Under the pieces are notes generated by a model that searched no databases, was not told the DNA's origin, and was given only the letters and a program-made list of their open reading frames with translations. Source: JBJXHG01 sp046160865 (lineage in GTDB: Bacteria > Planctomycetota > UBA1135 > GCA-002686595). Taken from it: a DNA stretch of 29,507 nucleotides. Of this stretch, positions 1-8,266 are shown piece after piece. Location of the stretch: positions 1-29,507 of the forward strand of contig JBJXHG010000010.1 of the NCBI GenBank assembly GCA_046160865.1, given 5' to 3'. Position 1 is the first letter of the stretch. Each line of letters opens with the position of its first letter. The translations under genes and the position numbers were made by a program.

Positions 1-62
1 CTCCTTGGTCCAACACGAACGGGCGACTTTCGCGCTCGAAGCACTTTCACCACGGGCCGCTG
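1..62. repeat. Right arm of family A hairpin repeat (partial, cut by window edge)
   Basis: Bases 1-60 align without gaps to 8371-8430, the right arm of the complete family A element at 8267-8433, with about nine mismatches. The shared core is GCACTTTCACCACGG. The match ends at CCGCTGG, where the complete copy has CTGCTAG. The left arm would lie outside the window. It is a non-coding, dispersed, palindromic element of unknown function. Confidence 0.7.
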
Positions 63-135
63 GGAGCAGATCTTCTACGGCGAGTTCGACGGCTGTCGGA
101 AGAAGCGCGTGCTCGTGAAGATCATCGGGGAGTAG
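1..135 (+). other. Open reading tail ending at TAG 133-135, possible C-terminal gene fragment
   Basis: Frame 1 is open from the window edge to TAG at 133-135. The last 25 codons after the repeat arm read WEQIFYGEFDGC and then a basic stretch ending VKIIGE, which looks protein-like in composition. The upstream codons lie inside the family A repeat arm, so either a repeat has inserted in or near the end of a gene, or the frame is open by chance. No family is recognised. I treat it as an uncertain 3-prime gene remnant rather than a called gene. Confidence 0.25.
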
Positions 136-164
136 CGCGTCACGGCGCTAGGCGCATGCGCGCA

Positions 165-180
165 GCGCGGTCTGCCGCGC
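165..180. terminator. GC hairpin in the gap before the minus-strand cluster end
   Basis: GCGCGG (165-170), loop TCTG, CCGCGC (175-180) form a perfect 6-bp stem, with TTTAAA just to the right. It lies about 110 bases beyond the stop of the minus-strand lipoprotein gene, and also downstream of the plus-strand open tail. There is no clear T-tract on either strand, so a terminator role is only possible. The rest of 136-288 shows nothing recognisable. Confidence 0.3.
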
Positions 181-288
181 GCAGCGCTTTAAACGGCGGG
201 GGACCCGTGTCGACGGCTTGGCGCTCACTGTGCCGCGCAAATTGCCGTTGCCGTGTAGTTTCCTTGCCCGCGACCACCCCGACTGCGT

Positions 289-1035
289 TCAGGGCGCGCT
301 GAAGCGCGCCAGCGCGGCGTCGTATTTCGGACGATTCGGGTCGGTCGCCCGCGCCTTGGCGAGCACCTCTTGCTCGACCTTCACCGCTTCGCTGCGCCGA
401 TCGGCCCAGAAGAGCGCCCACGCGAGCGTGTCGAGGTACGCGACCTGCTGGCGGTCGGTCATCCGGACCGCGGCTTCGGCGAACCGCAGCGCGCGATCGC
501 GCGGCTCGACGCGCGGGTTCTCCGGCGCGACGTCCGTCCACGCACAGCTGTTGAGCGCGCTCGCGATCGCGGGGCTCGACAGCTCGCGTGCGCCGTCGAG
601 CGCGCGCTGCAACGTCGGCGTCAGGTATCCCGTGCGGACGTACATGTCGAGCAATGCGGCGGTGGACATCTCGGCGATGTCCCCGTTGTCGTCGCTGACA
701 CCGCGCACGAGCTCGGTCTCGAAGAGGTGGCACGCGTCGGGCGCTTGCGCGAGAGCGCTCACGACTTCGTAGCGCGTGCTCGGGTCCAGGTCGGTCAGAA
801 AGTCGCGTACGCAGCGTTCCGCGCCCGCGTCGTGCGGCGAGAGCGCGATCAGCGCGGCGAGCGTCCGCACGTCCGGACTGATCGATTGGCTCGCGCTCGC
901 GATCCAGTGCTCCGCCGTGCGGCCGGCGAAGCGCGGTGCGCGAGTCTCGGCGCTCGCGCTCTGACGAGTGGACTGACAGGCGCTGCTGCACACGAGCAAG
1001 ACGCCAGCGAGGATCGAACTTCGAACGAGCTGCAT
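289..1035 (-). CDS. Putative exported TPR/HEAT-like lipoprotein
   Basis: A 248-residue protein with an N-terminal hydrophobic export signal (MQLVRSSILAGVLLVCSSAC). Cys16 or Cys20 could be lipidated, but neither sits in a perfect lipobox, so lipoprotein status is inferred. Residues about 50-150 are helical and HEAT-like. The end, with LNSCAW, RALRFAEAAVR and VAYLDTLAWALF, resembles the TPR-like C-termini common in planctomycete exported proteins. The start at 1035 is chosen because a GGGAGG ribosome site lies 11 bases upstream and the signal peptide begins there; the frame stays open further upstream but crosses psd. It is the last gene of a minus-strand cluster behind psd. The specific role is unknown; TPR-type repeats usually mediate protein contacts. 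Confidence 0.7.
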   Translation of the reverse strand: MQLVRSSILAGVLLVCSSACQSTRQSASAETRAPRFAGRTAEHWIASASQSISPDVRTLAALIALSPHDAGAERCVRDFLTDLDPSTRYEVVSALAQAPDACHLFETELVRGVSDDNGDIAEMSTAALLDMYVRTGYLTPTLQRALDGARELSSPAIASALNSCAWTDVAPENPRVEPRDRALRFAEAAVRMTDRQQVAYLDTLAWALFWADRRSEAVKVEQEVLAKARATDPNRPKYDAALARFSAP

Positions 1036-1097
1036 GATCGGGTCTCCCTCCCGTCGTCCAGACGAGGTTGCGAGATTCGCCTGGGGCGCCGGAGCTG

Positions 1098-1913
1098 TCA
1101 AGCCGAGGGCGCCCTTGCGACTTGGCGCGCCTCGAAGCGTCCGAGCGTTCGACCGAGCTTCACGGTATCGCCCGGTGCAAGCTCGGTATCCGCCACGACA
1201 AATCCGGGCGGAGCGACGAGCACGATCGTCGAGCCCATCTCGAACCGCGCGAGCTCGGCGCCGCGCGCGAACGCGAGCCGGGTCGCGACGGGCCCGGTGC
1301 GCGGCTGCTCGACGCCGACGACCTTGATGCGGCCGACGTTCAACGCGCCGACGAGCACGAGGTACAGCGTGCAACGCTCGCACTGGAGCGTCAGCACCGC
1401 GCGCTCGTTGATCGAGAGCACCGCGCGGCGCTCGAGCACTTTCGGCGCGACGGAGTAGCGCTCGCCGGGCAGCCACTCGACGCGCGTGAGCTGCGCGTCC
1501 ACGGGCGAGTGGATGCGGTGGTAGTCGCGCGGGGAAAGATAGATCGTCCACGCGAATCCGCCGTCGAGATCGACCTGGTTCGCCGCATCGCCGAGCAATT
1601 CCGCGAGCGCGTAGGCCCTCCCTTTCGCTTGCAGGATCTGTCCGCGCTCGACCGGGCCGAGCGTCTGCACGGTGCCGTCGACCGGCGAGACGATCGAAGC
1701 CGGATCCGCGTCGATCACGCGCGCCCCCGGCTTCAAGTGGCGCACGAAGAAGTCGGTGAACGTCGGATACGAAGCGAGCGGATCGCGCATCTCGTCGAGA
1801 TCGACGCGGAACTGACGCGCGTACGCGCGGTAGACCGGTGCACGCAAGAAGGCCGGTAGTCGCCGGTCGGCCAACCAACCCACGAGGTGGGAAAGAGAGT
1901 TGCGTGCCGGCAT
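1098..1913 (-). CDS. psd: Phosphatidylserine decarboxylase proenzyme
   Basis: A 271-residue proenzyme that decarboxylates phosphatidylserine to phosphatidylethanolamine at the inner membrane. The family self-cleaves to leave a pyruvoyl group. Visible signatures are SPVDG (76-80, family Asp79), YLSPRDYHRIHSP (125-137, family His132 and His135) and MGST (226-229), whose Gly-Ser bond is the expected cleavage site with Ser228 becoming pyruvoyl. Length is close to that of the bacterial family. The ATG lies six bases after the stop of the upstream coiled-coil gene, so the two are probably co-transcribed. The ribosome site is weak (GGCGGC inside the upstream gene), which fits translational coupling. 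Identity is secure. Confidence 0.95.
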   Translation of the reverse strand: MPARNSLSHLVGWLADRRLPAFLRAPVYRAYARQFRVDLDEMRDPLASYPTFTDFFVRHLKPGARVIDADPASIVSPVDGTVQTLGPVERGQILQAKGRAYALAELLGDAANQVDLDGGFAWTIYLSPRDYHRIHSPVDAQLTRVEWLPGERYSVAPKVLERRAVLSINERAVLTLQCERCTLYLVLVGALNVGRIKVVGVEQPRTGPVATRLAFARGAELARFEMGSTIVLVAPPGFVVADTELAPGDTVKLGRTLGRFEARQVARAPSA

Positions 1914-1919
1914 CGACGA

Positions 1920-2651
1920 TCAGCCGCCGTCCGGCGCTGGCGCGGTGTCGCCGCGCCGCTCGCCGCGAAACGCGCGCTGCGCGCCGCGCCAACGTGCGTC
2001 GTCCTCTTCTTCGATGCGCTTCGCCACGTCGGCGCCGAGCCGCGTCGCGAGCTCGTTCGTCTTCCACGCGCGCAGCGCTTGGAACTGCTCGCGCGCTTGC
2101 TCGAAGTCGCGCGGCGCGCCGTCGTCGCCGCGGAACTGGGCACGCATCTCGTCGATCTTCTGCCGTTCGAGCACGAGCACGTCGGTGAGCGACTTCTGCT
2201 GGCGCGCGTCGAGCCCGACTTCCTGCGCGATGCGCTCGCTGCGCGCGAGGAGCTGCGTCATCTCGCGCTGGTCGCGCTCCTCCTGTTGCTTGCGCTGTCG
2301 CTCTTGCCGGTCTTGCTCGATCACCTCGAGGATCGCGTCACGCGGGGGCGTGCTCTCCGCGAGCGCGTCCGTCGCAGCCGGCGCGATCGCCGGCGTGCGC
2401 GACGAGCCGTCGCGCAGGCGCACGATCTCCGCTTCCAAACGGTCGACGTGCGCCGCGAGCGCGGCGAGCTCGTCGCGCAGCGCCGGATCGTCCGCCTTCG
2501 ATGCGCCGGGAGTGACGCGCACGGGCTCGATCGGCGTCAATACGACTTCGCGTTGGGACGCCGACGGCGTGAGCGCGAGGAGGAACGCGCCGGCGGCGCC
2601 GCCGCAGACCGCGAGGAGCGCGACGGCGAACACGAGGAGGAACGTCTTCAT
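1920..2651 (-). CDS. Membrane-anchored coiled-coil protein, unknown function
   Basis: A 243-residue protein with one N-terminal membrane segment (residues about 3-28, LLVFAVALLAVCGGAAGAF and following), then a proline-containing linker and a predicted coiled coil around DELAALAAHVDRLEAEIVRL. The middle is charged and helical (Gln/Arg/Glu-rich near 115-135). A further part, VGLDARQQKSLTDVLVLERQ, resembles the LTxxQ-type helices of Spy/CpxP-like periplasmic proteins, but the similarity is loose. The start is set at the ATG preceding the membrane segment; no strong ribosome site is visible. It is the first gene of the cluster with psd and the lipoprotein. The 162-base gap to the divergent acyl-CoA dehydrogenase should hold its promoter. 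No named family is assigned. Confidence 0.75.
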   Translation of the reverse strand: MKTFLLVFAVALLAVCGGAAGAFLLALTPSASQREVVLTPIEPVRVTPGASKADDPALRDELAALAAHVDRLEAEIVRLRDGSSRTPAIAPAATDALAESTPPRDAILEVIEQDRQERQRKQQEERDQREMTQLLARSERIAQEVGLDARQQKSLTDVLVLERQKIDEMRAQFRGDDGAPRDFEQAREQFQALRAWKTNELATRLGADVAKRIEEEDDARWRGAQRAFRGERRGDTAPAPDGG

Positions 2652-2813
2652 CGGAAGCGGGGTCGAGGAGTGTTGCGTGACCGTGGGGCAGAACACAAGG
2701 CCGCGCGGGCCAATGACGTCGAACCGGCACGCATGTGGCTGGTTCCGTGACTTCTGTCCGTCCGCATCGTTCGCCGCGTGCGCGGCCGCGGCGCTCGGGT
2801 TAGAAGTCGCTCC

Positions 2814-3965
2814 ATGGACCTCTCGTTCCGCGAAGAGCACGTCATGCTGCGCGACCTCGCGCGCGACTTCACCGATCGCCGCATTCGTCCGATCGCGGCC
2901 GACATCGAGCGCGAGCACCGTGTGCCACCGGAACTCCTCGACGAGATGGCCGAGCTCGGTCTCTTCGGACTCGCGTTGCCGGCCGAGTACGGCGGCTCGG
3001 GGCTCGGCGAAACCGGCCTGTGCATCGCGATGGAGGAGATCACGCGCGGCGACTTCTCGGTCGCGGTGATGTACGGAGCGCACGCGAGCATCGGCGCGAT
3101 GTCGGTGCTCGTCGGCGGGACGGACGCGCAGCGCGCGCGCTTCCTGCCCGACATGGCGAGCGGCAAGACACGCACGGCGTACGCGCTTTCGGAGGCGGAC
3201 GCAGGCTCGGATCCCGCCGCGATGAAGACGACGGCTGTGCGCGACGGCGACACGTGGGTGATCAACGGCGAGAAAGTGTGGATCACCGGCGGGGACAGCG
3301 CGCAGCTCGTCACCGTGTACGCCGTCACGGATCGCGCCAAGGGCGCGCGCGGTGGCATCACGGCATTCCTCGTGCCCGCGAACTCGAAGGGGTTCCAAGT
3401 CGGCAAGCGCGAGGAAAAGATGGGCCAGCGCGGCTCGTCGACCGTCACGCTCGCGTTCGACGACGTGCGCGTGCCCGACGACCACCGCCTCGGCGCAGTC
3501 GGCGAGGGCTTCAAGATCGCCATGGCGACGCTCGATCGCGGGCGGCTCGCGCTCGGCGCGAACTGCCTCGGCTGCGCGCGCGAGGCGCATGCGCTGTCCG
3601 TCGACTATGCGAAGCAGCGCGTGGCCTTCGGCAAGCCGATCGCCGAGCACCAGGCCATCCAATGGATGCTCGCCGACAGCGCGACCGAGATCTTCGCGAT
3701 GGAGAGCCTGATCTACCGCACCGCGTGGCTGTGCGACGAGGAGCGTTCGTTCAGCCGCGAGTCGGCGATGGTGAAGCTCTTCTGCAGCGAGGCGCTCGAC
3801 CGCATCGTCGACCGCGCGGTGCAAGTGCACGGAGGCATGGGCTACTCGGCCGAGTATCCCGTCGAGAAGCTCTACCGCGATGCGCGTGTGACGCGCATCT
3901 ACGAAGGCACGAGCGAAGTGCAGCGCATCGTGATCGCGCGCGACGTGCTGAAGCGCGGCGGGTGA
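2814..3965 (+). CDS. Acyl-CoA dehydrogenase
   Basis: A 383-residue FAD enzyme of the acyl-CoA dehydrogenase family, which oxidises acyl-CoA thioesters to 2-enoyl-CoA and passes electrons to ETF. The three regions are visible. There is a helical N-domain (MDLSFREEHVMLRDLARDF). The middle beta domain contains AYALSEADAGSD and WVINGEKVWITGG. The helical C-domain contains QVHGGMGYSAEYPVEKLYRD and RIYEGTSEVQ, where Glu364 is at the family catalytic base position. Start 2814 is chosen because MDLSFREEH is the usual family beginning; a farther in-frame start at 2778 would add 12 arginine-rich residues. Chain-length or branched-chain specificity cannot be told. No ETF or other beta-oxidation genes are adjacent. 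Confidence 0.93.
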   Translation: MDLSFREEHVMLRDLARDFTDRRIRPIAADIEREHRVPPELLDEMAELGLFGLALPAEYGGSGLGETGLCIAMEEITRGDFSVAVMYGAHASIGAMSVLVGGTDAQRARFLPDMASGKTRTAYALSEADAGSDPAAMKTTAVRDGDTWVINGEKVWITGGDSAQLVTVYAVTDRAKGARGGITAFLVPANSKGFQVGKREEKMGQRGSSTVTLAFDDVRVPDDHRLGAVGEGFKIAMATLDRGRLALGANCLGCAREAHALSVDYAKQRVAFGKPIAEHQAIQWMLADSATEIFAMESLIYRTAWLCDEERSFSRESAMVKLFCSEALDRIVDRAVQVHGGMGYSAEYPVEKLYRDARVTRIYEGTSEVQRIVIARDVLKRGG

Positions 3966-4078
3966 CGCGCGCGCTGCGTGTCTCGCGCGAGTAAAGCTTG
4001 GAGTGCGTCGCGAGATCGGCGCAGCCGTTCGCTCGCGTCGAGTCCTGAGAGCGCGGTCAGCAATCGAAAGGACTCGCC

Positions 4079-4777
4079 ATGACCCCGCTCTTCTTGCTCG
4101 CGTGGGCGCAAGCGCCCGCGAAACCGATCGACGTGAAGGATCTGGCCGTCCCGCTCGGCGCTGCGATCGACCTCGACGGAAAGATCGGCGACGAAGAATG
4201 GAAGGGCGCGCTGCGCTTGCCGCTCGAGGGCGGCGGCGCGCTCTTCGTGCGTCACGACGCGAAGAACGTGTACGTCGGTCTCCGCGGTGAGCGACAGGGA
4301 TGGGCACACGTGTACGTGAAGCGCGGCGACGAAGTCGTCGTGCGTCACGCATCGGCGTCGCTGGGCACGGCGATCTACGCGAAGAGCGAGGGTGGCAAGT
4401 GGCAGCCGAAGCAGGGCTTCCCGGCCGCGGGCGGGGAGTGGGCGCTGCGGGAGACGACGCTGACGCCGGAAGTGCGCGCGCTGCGCGAGAAGTTCCTCGC
4501 GCGCGAAGGCTGGGTCGCGACGAACAACAACATGGGCAAGACCGAGATCGAGCTCGTGCTCGCGCGCAAAGATCTCGGCGAGCGGCCGGTGCTAGCGTTC
4601 GCGTTCGTCTGCGACCCGACGAAGCCGCTTCTGTTCCCGCCCACGCTGTCGGACGGCTGCACGAGCGCCGAGCTCTTGATGGGGAACACACCGAGCGAAC
4701 TCGACTTCCGCACGGACACGTGGTCGCGGCTGCGGTTCACGGCGGACGCGCAGTCGACTGCAACGCCGTCGAAGTAG
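4079..4777 (+). CDS. Secreted CBM9-like (DOMON-type) protein, function unknown
   Basis: A 232-residue protein with a short export signal (MTPLFLLAWAQA, likely cut before PAKP) and a body resembling the CBM9-like beta-sandwich fold. The typical opening IDLDGKIGDEEWKGA (about residues 30-44) is followed by a strand pattern LFVRHDAKNVYVGLRG. In characterised proteins this fold binds sugars or occurs as an accessory module; ligand and role here are unknown. A good ribosome site (GAAAGGAC) lies about six bases upstream of the ATG and supports the start. It ends three bases before the FRG-domain gene converging from the other strand. It may be co-transcribed with the acyl-CoA dehydrogenase, although the 113-base gap and unrelated functions leave this open. 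Confidence 0.7.
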   Translation: MTPLFLLAWAQAPAKPIDVKDLAVPLGAAIDLDGKIGDEEWKGALRLPLEGGGALFVRHDAKNVYVGLRGERQGWAHVYVKRGDEVVVRHASASLGTAIYAKSEGGKWQPKQGFPAAGGEWALRETTLTPEVRALREKFLAREGWVATNNNMGKTEIELVLARKDLGERPVLAFAFVCDPTKPLLFPPTLSDGCTSAELLMGNTPSELDFRTDTWSRLRFTADAQSTATPSK

Positions 4778-4780
4778 CTG

Positions 4781-5719
4781 TCAACCTCGACCGCGGCGAC
4801 GCGAGGTTCGTGGCGCCGAATTCGTCGGACGCACAGGATCCGGTCGACGCACGCCGTGTTCGACTTTGATGTCTTCGACGACGCTCTGCAATTCGGGGAA
4901 GAGGCTCGAATGCTGGATGCCCAACAGTGCGAGCTCGGATCGTAGGGCCTCGATCGCGGCCGGATCGATGTTGATGCGCGAGAGCATCCGCAGGCTCGCG
5001 TCGCCGCTGTCGATCAACAAGTCGCGCAAGCAGACGTTGCGGGCACCGTGCAGCGTGAATGCTCCTCGCTGTGCAAGAATGCGCGCATTGGTGCGCGGTG
5101 GAAGGATCGCGATCGGGTCTTGATTCGAGTAACCCTTGTTCTCGAACGTGAACTCGACTCCGACGAAGGGCTTCTCGCGCGATGGCAGCCAGTACTTGGT
5201 GAATCCGCCGCCGGGGTAGATCGGCTCGCCGTCCGTGCCTTTCGTCGCCAACTTGTTCAGGGCGCCGGGGTTGATCATCCATATGCACGGTGTCTGGCCG
5301 GATGGATGCGATCGGATGGCGAAGTAGAGCGCAACGAGCGGGTTCTCCGTCCAGTCGAGCAAGCGCGTCGGCATGCCGTAGTGCTGCATGAGCACGTACC
5401 AGTCCCATTCGTCTCGGGGCACGTCGGTCAGGTAGCCCGGGGAGCGGTGGTAGAACGAGTTGAGTAGCGCGACCTCGTCGGCGTTCTCCTGCCAGTAGGC
5501 TCCGGGTACGAGGCGGTGAGCACCGGAGTCGATGCCACGGAACCAACGCACGTCCTCGATGTCGGCGCGCTTGGTCCAGCTGTCGGCGAGCTTTTCGATC
5601 GCTTCGAGGAGCGCCGAGATCGAATGGATCCGTGCTTCGCCCAACGCCTGGCTCTTCGTGCGCGACGTCGCTTCGCGACGCCCGGTTCGGCTGGGGGACC
5701 GTTTTCTCTTGGCGCTCAT
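4781..5719 (-). CDS. FRG-domain protein
   Basis: A 312-residue protein carrying an FRG domain: WFRGIDSGAHRLVPGAYW (F/YRG box), then LMQHYGMPTRLLDWTENPL and VALYFAIR. FRG domains are largely uncharacterised and often occur in single-gene accessory or defence-like settings. No second domain is recognisable. The N-terminal 25 residues are Lys/Arg/Ser-rich and probably disordered. The start at 5719 (MSAKRKRS) is chosen because a longer upstream frame reads Arg-rich, low-quality sequence; GAGG lies about 11 bases before this ATG. Codon use looks more relaxed than in neighbours (AGA, AAA and other A/T-ending codons near the start), which hints at transfer. It is monocistronic, convergent with the CBM9-like gene and divergent from glmU. 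Confidence 0.85.
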   Translation of the reverse strand: MSAKRKRSPSRTGRREATSRTKSQALGEARIHSISALLEAIEKLADSWTKRADIEDVRWFRGIDSGAHRLVPGAYWQENADEVALLNSFYHRSPGYLTDVPRDEWDWYVLMQHYGMPTRLLDWTENPLVALYFAIRSHPSGQTPCIWMINPGALNKLATKGTDGEPIYPGGGFTKYWLPSREKPFVGVEFTFENKGYSNQDPIAILPPRTNARILAQRGAFTLHGARNVCLRDLLIDSGDASLRMLSRINIDPAAIEALRSELALLGIQHSSLFPELQSVVEDIKVEHGVRRPDPVRPTNSAPRTSRRRGRG

Positions 5720-5879
5720 CGCAGCATCATGCCTCGCCGAACCGGGCGATCGCACTCGCTCGAGGCGGGTCGAGAACCTGCCGAGCGATTGACGCCCTCG
5801 GTCCCGCCCGAGTACAACCCTCGCCCTCATTCTGCGTGGGTCGCGCACCGGATACCGAAGCGCGACTGGAACCATCCGC

Positions 5880-7283
5880 ATGAACCAACGATCCGGCAAA
5901 GGCGCTTCCGGCGCGAAAGACTCCGCTGCGAAGAGCAGCGCGGCCCGCGATTCCGCGACGACGGTCGTGATCCTCGCCGCCGGTCTCGGCAAGCGCATGA
6001 AGAGCCCGCGACCGAAGGTGCTCAACTCGCTGTGCGGCCGTCCGATGATCGCGTGGGTGATCGATCAGGCCATGGCGCTCGATCCCGCGCGCATCCTCGT
6101 CGTCGTCGGTCACGGTGCGGAGGACGTCGAGAAGTCGCTCGCCGGCCGGAGCGAGCACGCTTCCGTGCGTGAGCGCATCGCGTTCGTGCGCCAGCAGCCG
6201 CAGCTCGGCACCGGCCACGCGCTTCAATGCTGTCTCTCCGAGCTCGCGCCGAAAGGTCGAGTGGTCGTGTTGTACGGCGACATGCCGCTGCTCTCGAAGG
6301 AGAGCCTGGTGCTCCTCGCGCGCGCGCACGACGAAGATGCCGCGGGCGGCGTCGCATTGCTCACCGGATACCCCGACGAGCCGCGCGGCTTCGGCCGCAT
6401 CGTGCGCGCGGAGGAGGGCGGCGGCGTGCGCGCGATCGTCGAGGAGCGCGATGCGAGCCCGGAAGTCCGCGCGATCGGCGAGGTGAACCTCGGCGTGTAC
6501 GCCTTCGATGCGGCGGCGCTCGTGGAAGCACTGCCGAAGCTCACGAACGACAACGCGCAGAAGGAGTACTACCTGACCGACGTGATCGGGCGCTTCGTCG
6601 AGGCAGGTCGGCCGGCCGTGGCGGTCGAGCTCGACGACGCGACCGAAGGCATCGGCGTGAACACGCTCGCAGATCTCGCGGAAGCGCGCTGGGCGCTGCA
6701 GGTCCGCATCCTCGAAGAGCACCTGATGAACGGCGTCGCGATCGAGGATCCCGCGACGACCTACATCGACTGGGGCGTCGAGATCGGCACGGGCACGAAG
6801 ATCCTGCCGTGCACCGTCATCAAGAGCGGCGTGAAGATCGGCGGCCATTGTGAAGTCGGCCCGTTCACGCACTTGCGCGCGGGCACCGTGCTCGCGGATC
6901 ACGCCGAAGTCGGCAACTTCACCGAGTGCAAGAACGCGCGCGTAGGCTCGCACGCCAAGGCGAAGCACCTGTCGTACCTCGGTGACGTCACGATCGGTGC
7001 GCGCACGAACATCGGTGCGGGGACGATCTTCGCCAACTACGACGGTCGCGCGAAGCACCCGAGCACCGTTGGCGACGACGCGTTCGTCGGCAGCGGCACG
7101 GTGATCGTCGCTCCGAACACGATCGGCGACGGCGCGACGACCGGCGCGGGCGCCGTCGTGACGCGCGACGCCGGTGTCGGCGCGCAGGAAGTGTGGGTGG
7201 GGGTGCCGGCGAAGAAGCTCGCCCGGCGCTCCGCGCCCGGTGGAAGCGCAGGGGCCGCGCGACGCGGCGAGAAGCACAGCTGA
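5880..7283 (+). CDS. glmU: Bifunctional GlmU (GlcNAc-1-P uridylyltransferase / GlcN-1-P acetyltransferase)
   Basis: A 467-residue cytosolic enzyme making UDP-GlcNAc from GlcN-1-P, acetyl-CoA and UTP. The N-terminal uridylyltransferase domain shows LAAGLGKRMKSPRPK (32-46), QLGTGHAL and YGDMPLL. The C-terminal left-handed beta-helix is marked by hexapeptide repeats with LRAGTVL, KAKHLSYLGDVTIG, NIGAGTIFANYDG and WVGVPAKKL. Length matches the family (about 450-460), with an extra Ser/Ala/Lys-rich stretch of about 24 residues at the N-terminus. An internal start is conceivable, but nothing better placed is seen. It is followed 13 bases later by prs. The product feeds both peptidoglycan and the lipid A genes at 18668-21875. 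Confidence 0.96.
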   Translation: MNQRSGKGASGAKDSAAKSSAARDSATTVVILAAGLGKRMKSPRPKVLNSLCGRPMIAWVIDQAMALDPARILVVVGHGAEDVEKSLAGRSEHASVRERIAFVRQQPQLGTGHALQCCLSELAPKGRVVVLYGDMPLLSKESLVLLARAHDEDAAGGVALLTGYPDEPRGFGRIVRAEEGGGVRAIVEERDASPEVRAIGEVNLGVYAFDAAALVEALPKLTNDNAQKEYYLTDVIGRFVEAGRPAVAVELDDATEGIGVNTLADLAEARWALQVRILEEHLMNGVAIEDPATTYIDWGVEIGTGTKILPCTVIKSGVKIGGHCEVGPFTHLRAGTVLADHAEVGNFTECKNARVGSHAKAKHLSYLGDVTIGARTNIGAGTIFANYDGRAKHPSTVGDDAFVGSGTVIVAPNTIGDGATTGAGAVVTRDAGVGAQEVWVGVPAKKLARRSAPGGSAGAARRGEKHS

Positions 7284-7285
7284 AC

Positions 7286-7290
7286 AGGAG
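7286..7290 (+). promoter_or_regulatory. Ribosome binding site that decides the prs start
   Basis: AGGAG directly abuts an ATG at 7291 (zero spacing) but lies six bases before the in-frame GTG at 7297. The same AGGAG plus six-base arrangement is used at rpsF, and pth has GGAGG plus seven bases. This favours GTG 7297 as the true start. Confidence 0.6.
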
Positions 7291-7296
7291 ATGTCC

Positions 7297-8256
7297 GTGC
7301 CGTCCTACCGCGACAAGATCACGCTGATCTCCGGCAACGCGCACTCCGCGCTGTCGGAGGCGATCGCGCGCCATTCGTCGATCCCGCTCGCGTCGGCGCA
7401 CATCGGACGGTTCCCGGACGGCGAGATCGACATCAAGGTCAACGACGACCTGCGCGGCACGGACTGCTTCGTGATCCAGCCGACGTGTCCGCCGGTGAAC
7501 GAGAACTGGGTCGAGCTGCTCCTGCTCCTCGATTGCCTGCGCCGCTCGAGCGCCGGCCGCATCACCGCGGTGATGCCGTACTACGGCTACGCGCGCAAAG
7601 ACCGCAAGGACGAGGGGCGCGTGCCGATCAGCGCGAAGGTCGTCGCGAACACGCTCGTGAACAGCGGGGCCGATCGCTTGCTGACCCTCGACATGCACGC
7701 GGCCCAGATCCAGGGCTTCTACGACATCCCGGTCGATCACCTGTACGCGAAGCCGGTGCTACTGCGCGCCATGCGCGAGCTCGAGATCGACAGCCCGGTC
7801 GTCGTCACGCCCGACGTCGGCGGCATCAAGATGGCGCGCGCGTACGCGAAGGCGATGGACAACGCGGACCTCGCCATCGTCGACAAGCGCCGCATCTCGG
7901 GCTCGCAGATCGCGGTAGAGCACGTGATCGGCGACGTCGACGGCCGCAACGTGATCCTCGTCGACGACATGATCTCGACTGGCGGATCGATCTCCGAGGC
8001 CGCGCGCATCCTGCGCAAGAACGGCGCGAAGAAGATCGTCATCGCCGTGACGCACGCGGTGCTCTGCGGTCCCGCCGTCGAGCGCCTGGACGCCGCGCCC
8101 GTCGACCACCTGTTGATCACCGATTCGATCCCGCTGCGCGACCGCGCGCCGCGCAACACGCAAGTCGTGTCGGTCGCGCCGCTCCTCGCGCGCGCGATCA
8201 TGAACATCCACCGCAACGAGTCGGTCAGTTCCCTCTTCGAAGATTGTCCGGAGTGA
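7297..8256 (+). CDS. prs: Ribose-phosphate pyrophosphokinase (PRPP synthetase)
   Basis: A 319-residue enzyme (321 if ATG 7291 is used) that transfers pyrophosphate from ATP to ribose-5-phosphate. PRPP is the precursor of nucleotides, His and Trp. Class I signatures are present: GRFPDGEIDIKV, the flexible-loop region PYYGYARKDRKDEGRVPIS, TLDMHAAQIQGFYDIPVDHL, and the PRPP-binding loop VDDMISTGGS with Asp223/Asp224. Length is typical (about 310-320). The start choice rests on the AGGAG spacing described at 7286-7290. It follows glmU by 13 bases, a glmU-prs order common in bacteria. A family A hairpin repeat begins 11 bases after the stop. Confidence 0.96.
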   Translation: MPSYRDKITLISGNAHSALSEAIARHSSIPLASAHIGRFPDGEIDIKVNDDLRGTDCFVIQPTCPPVNENWVELLLLLDCLRRSSAGRITAVMPYYGYARKDRKDEGRVPISAKVVANTLVNSGADRLLTLDMHAAQIQGFYDIPVDHLYAKPVLLRAMRELEIDSPVVVTPDVGGIKMARAYAKAMDNADLAIVDKRRISGSQIAVEHVIGDVDGRNVILVDDMISTGGSISEAARILRKNGAKKIVIAVTHAVLCGPAVERLDAAPVDHLLITDSIPLRDRAPRNTQVVSVAPLLARAIMNIHRNESVSSLFEDCPE

Positions 8257-8266
8257 GCCGCGCCGC

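Noticed and set aside
1920..4691. Very long minus-strand open frame covering the acyl-CoA dehydrogenase region
   Set aside because: High GC content opens the opposite strand; only the last 243 codons after the membrane-segment start look like protein, while the rest mirrors the plus-strand genes.
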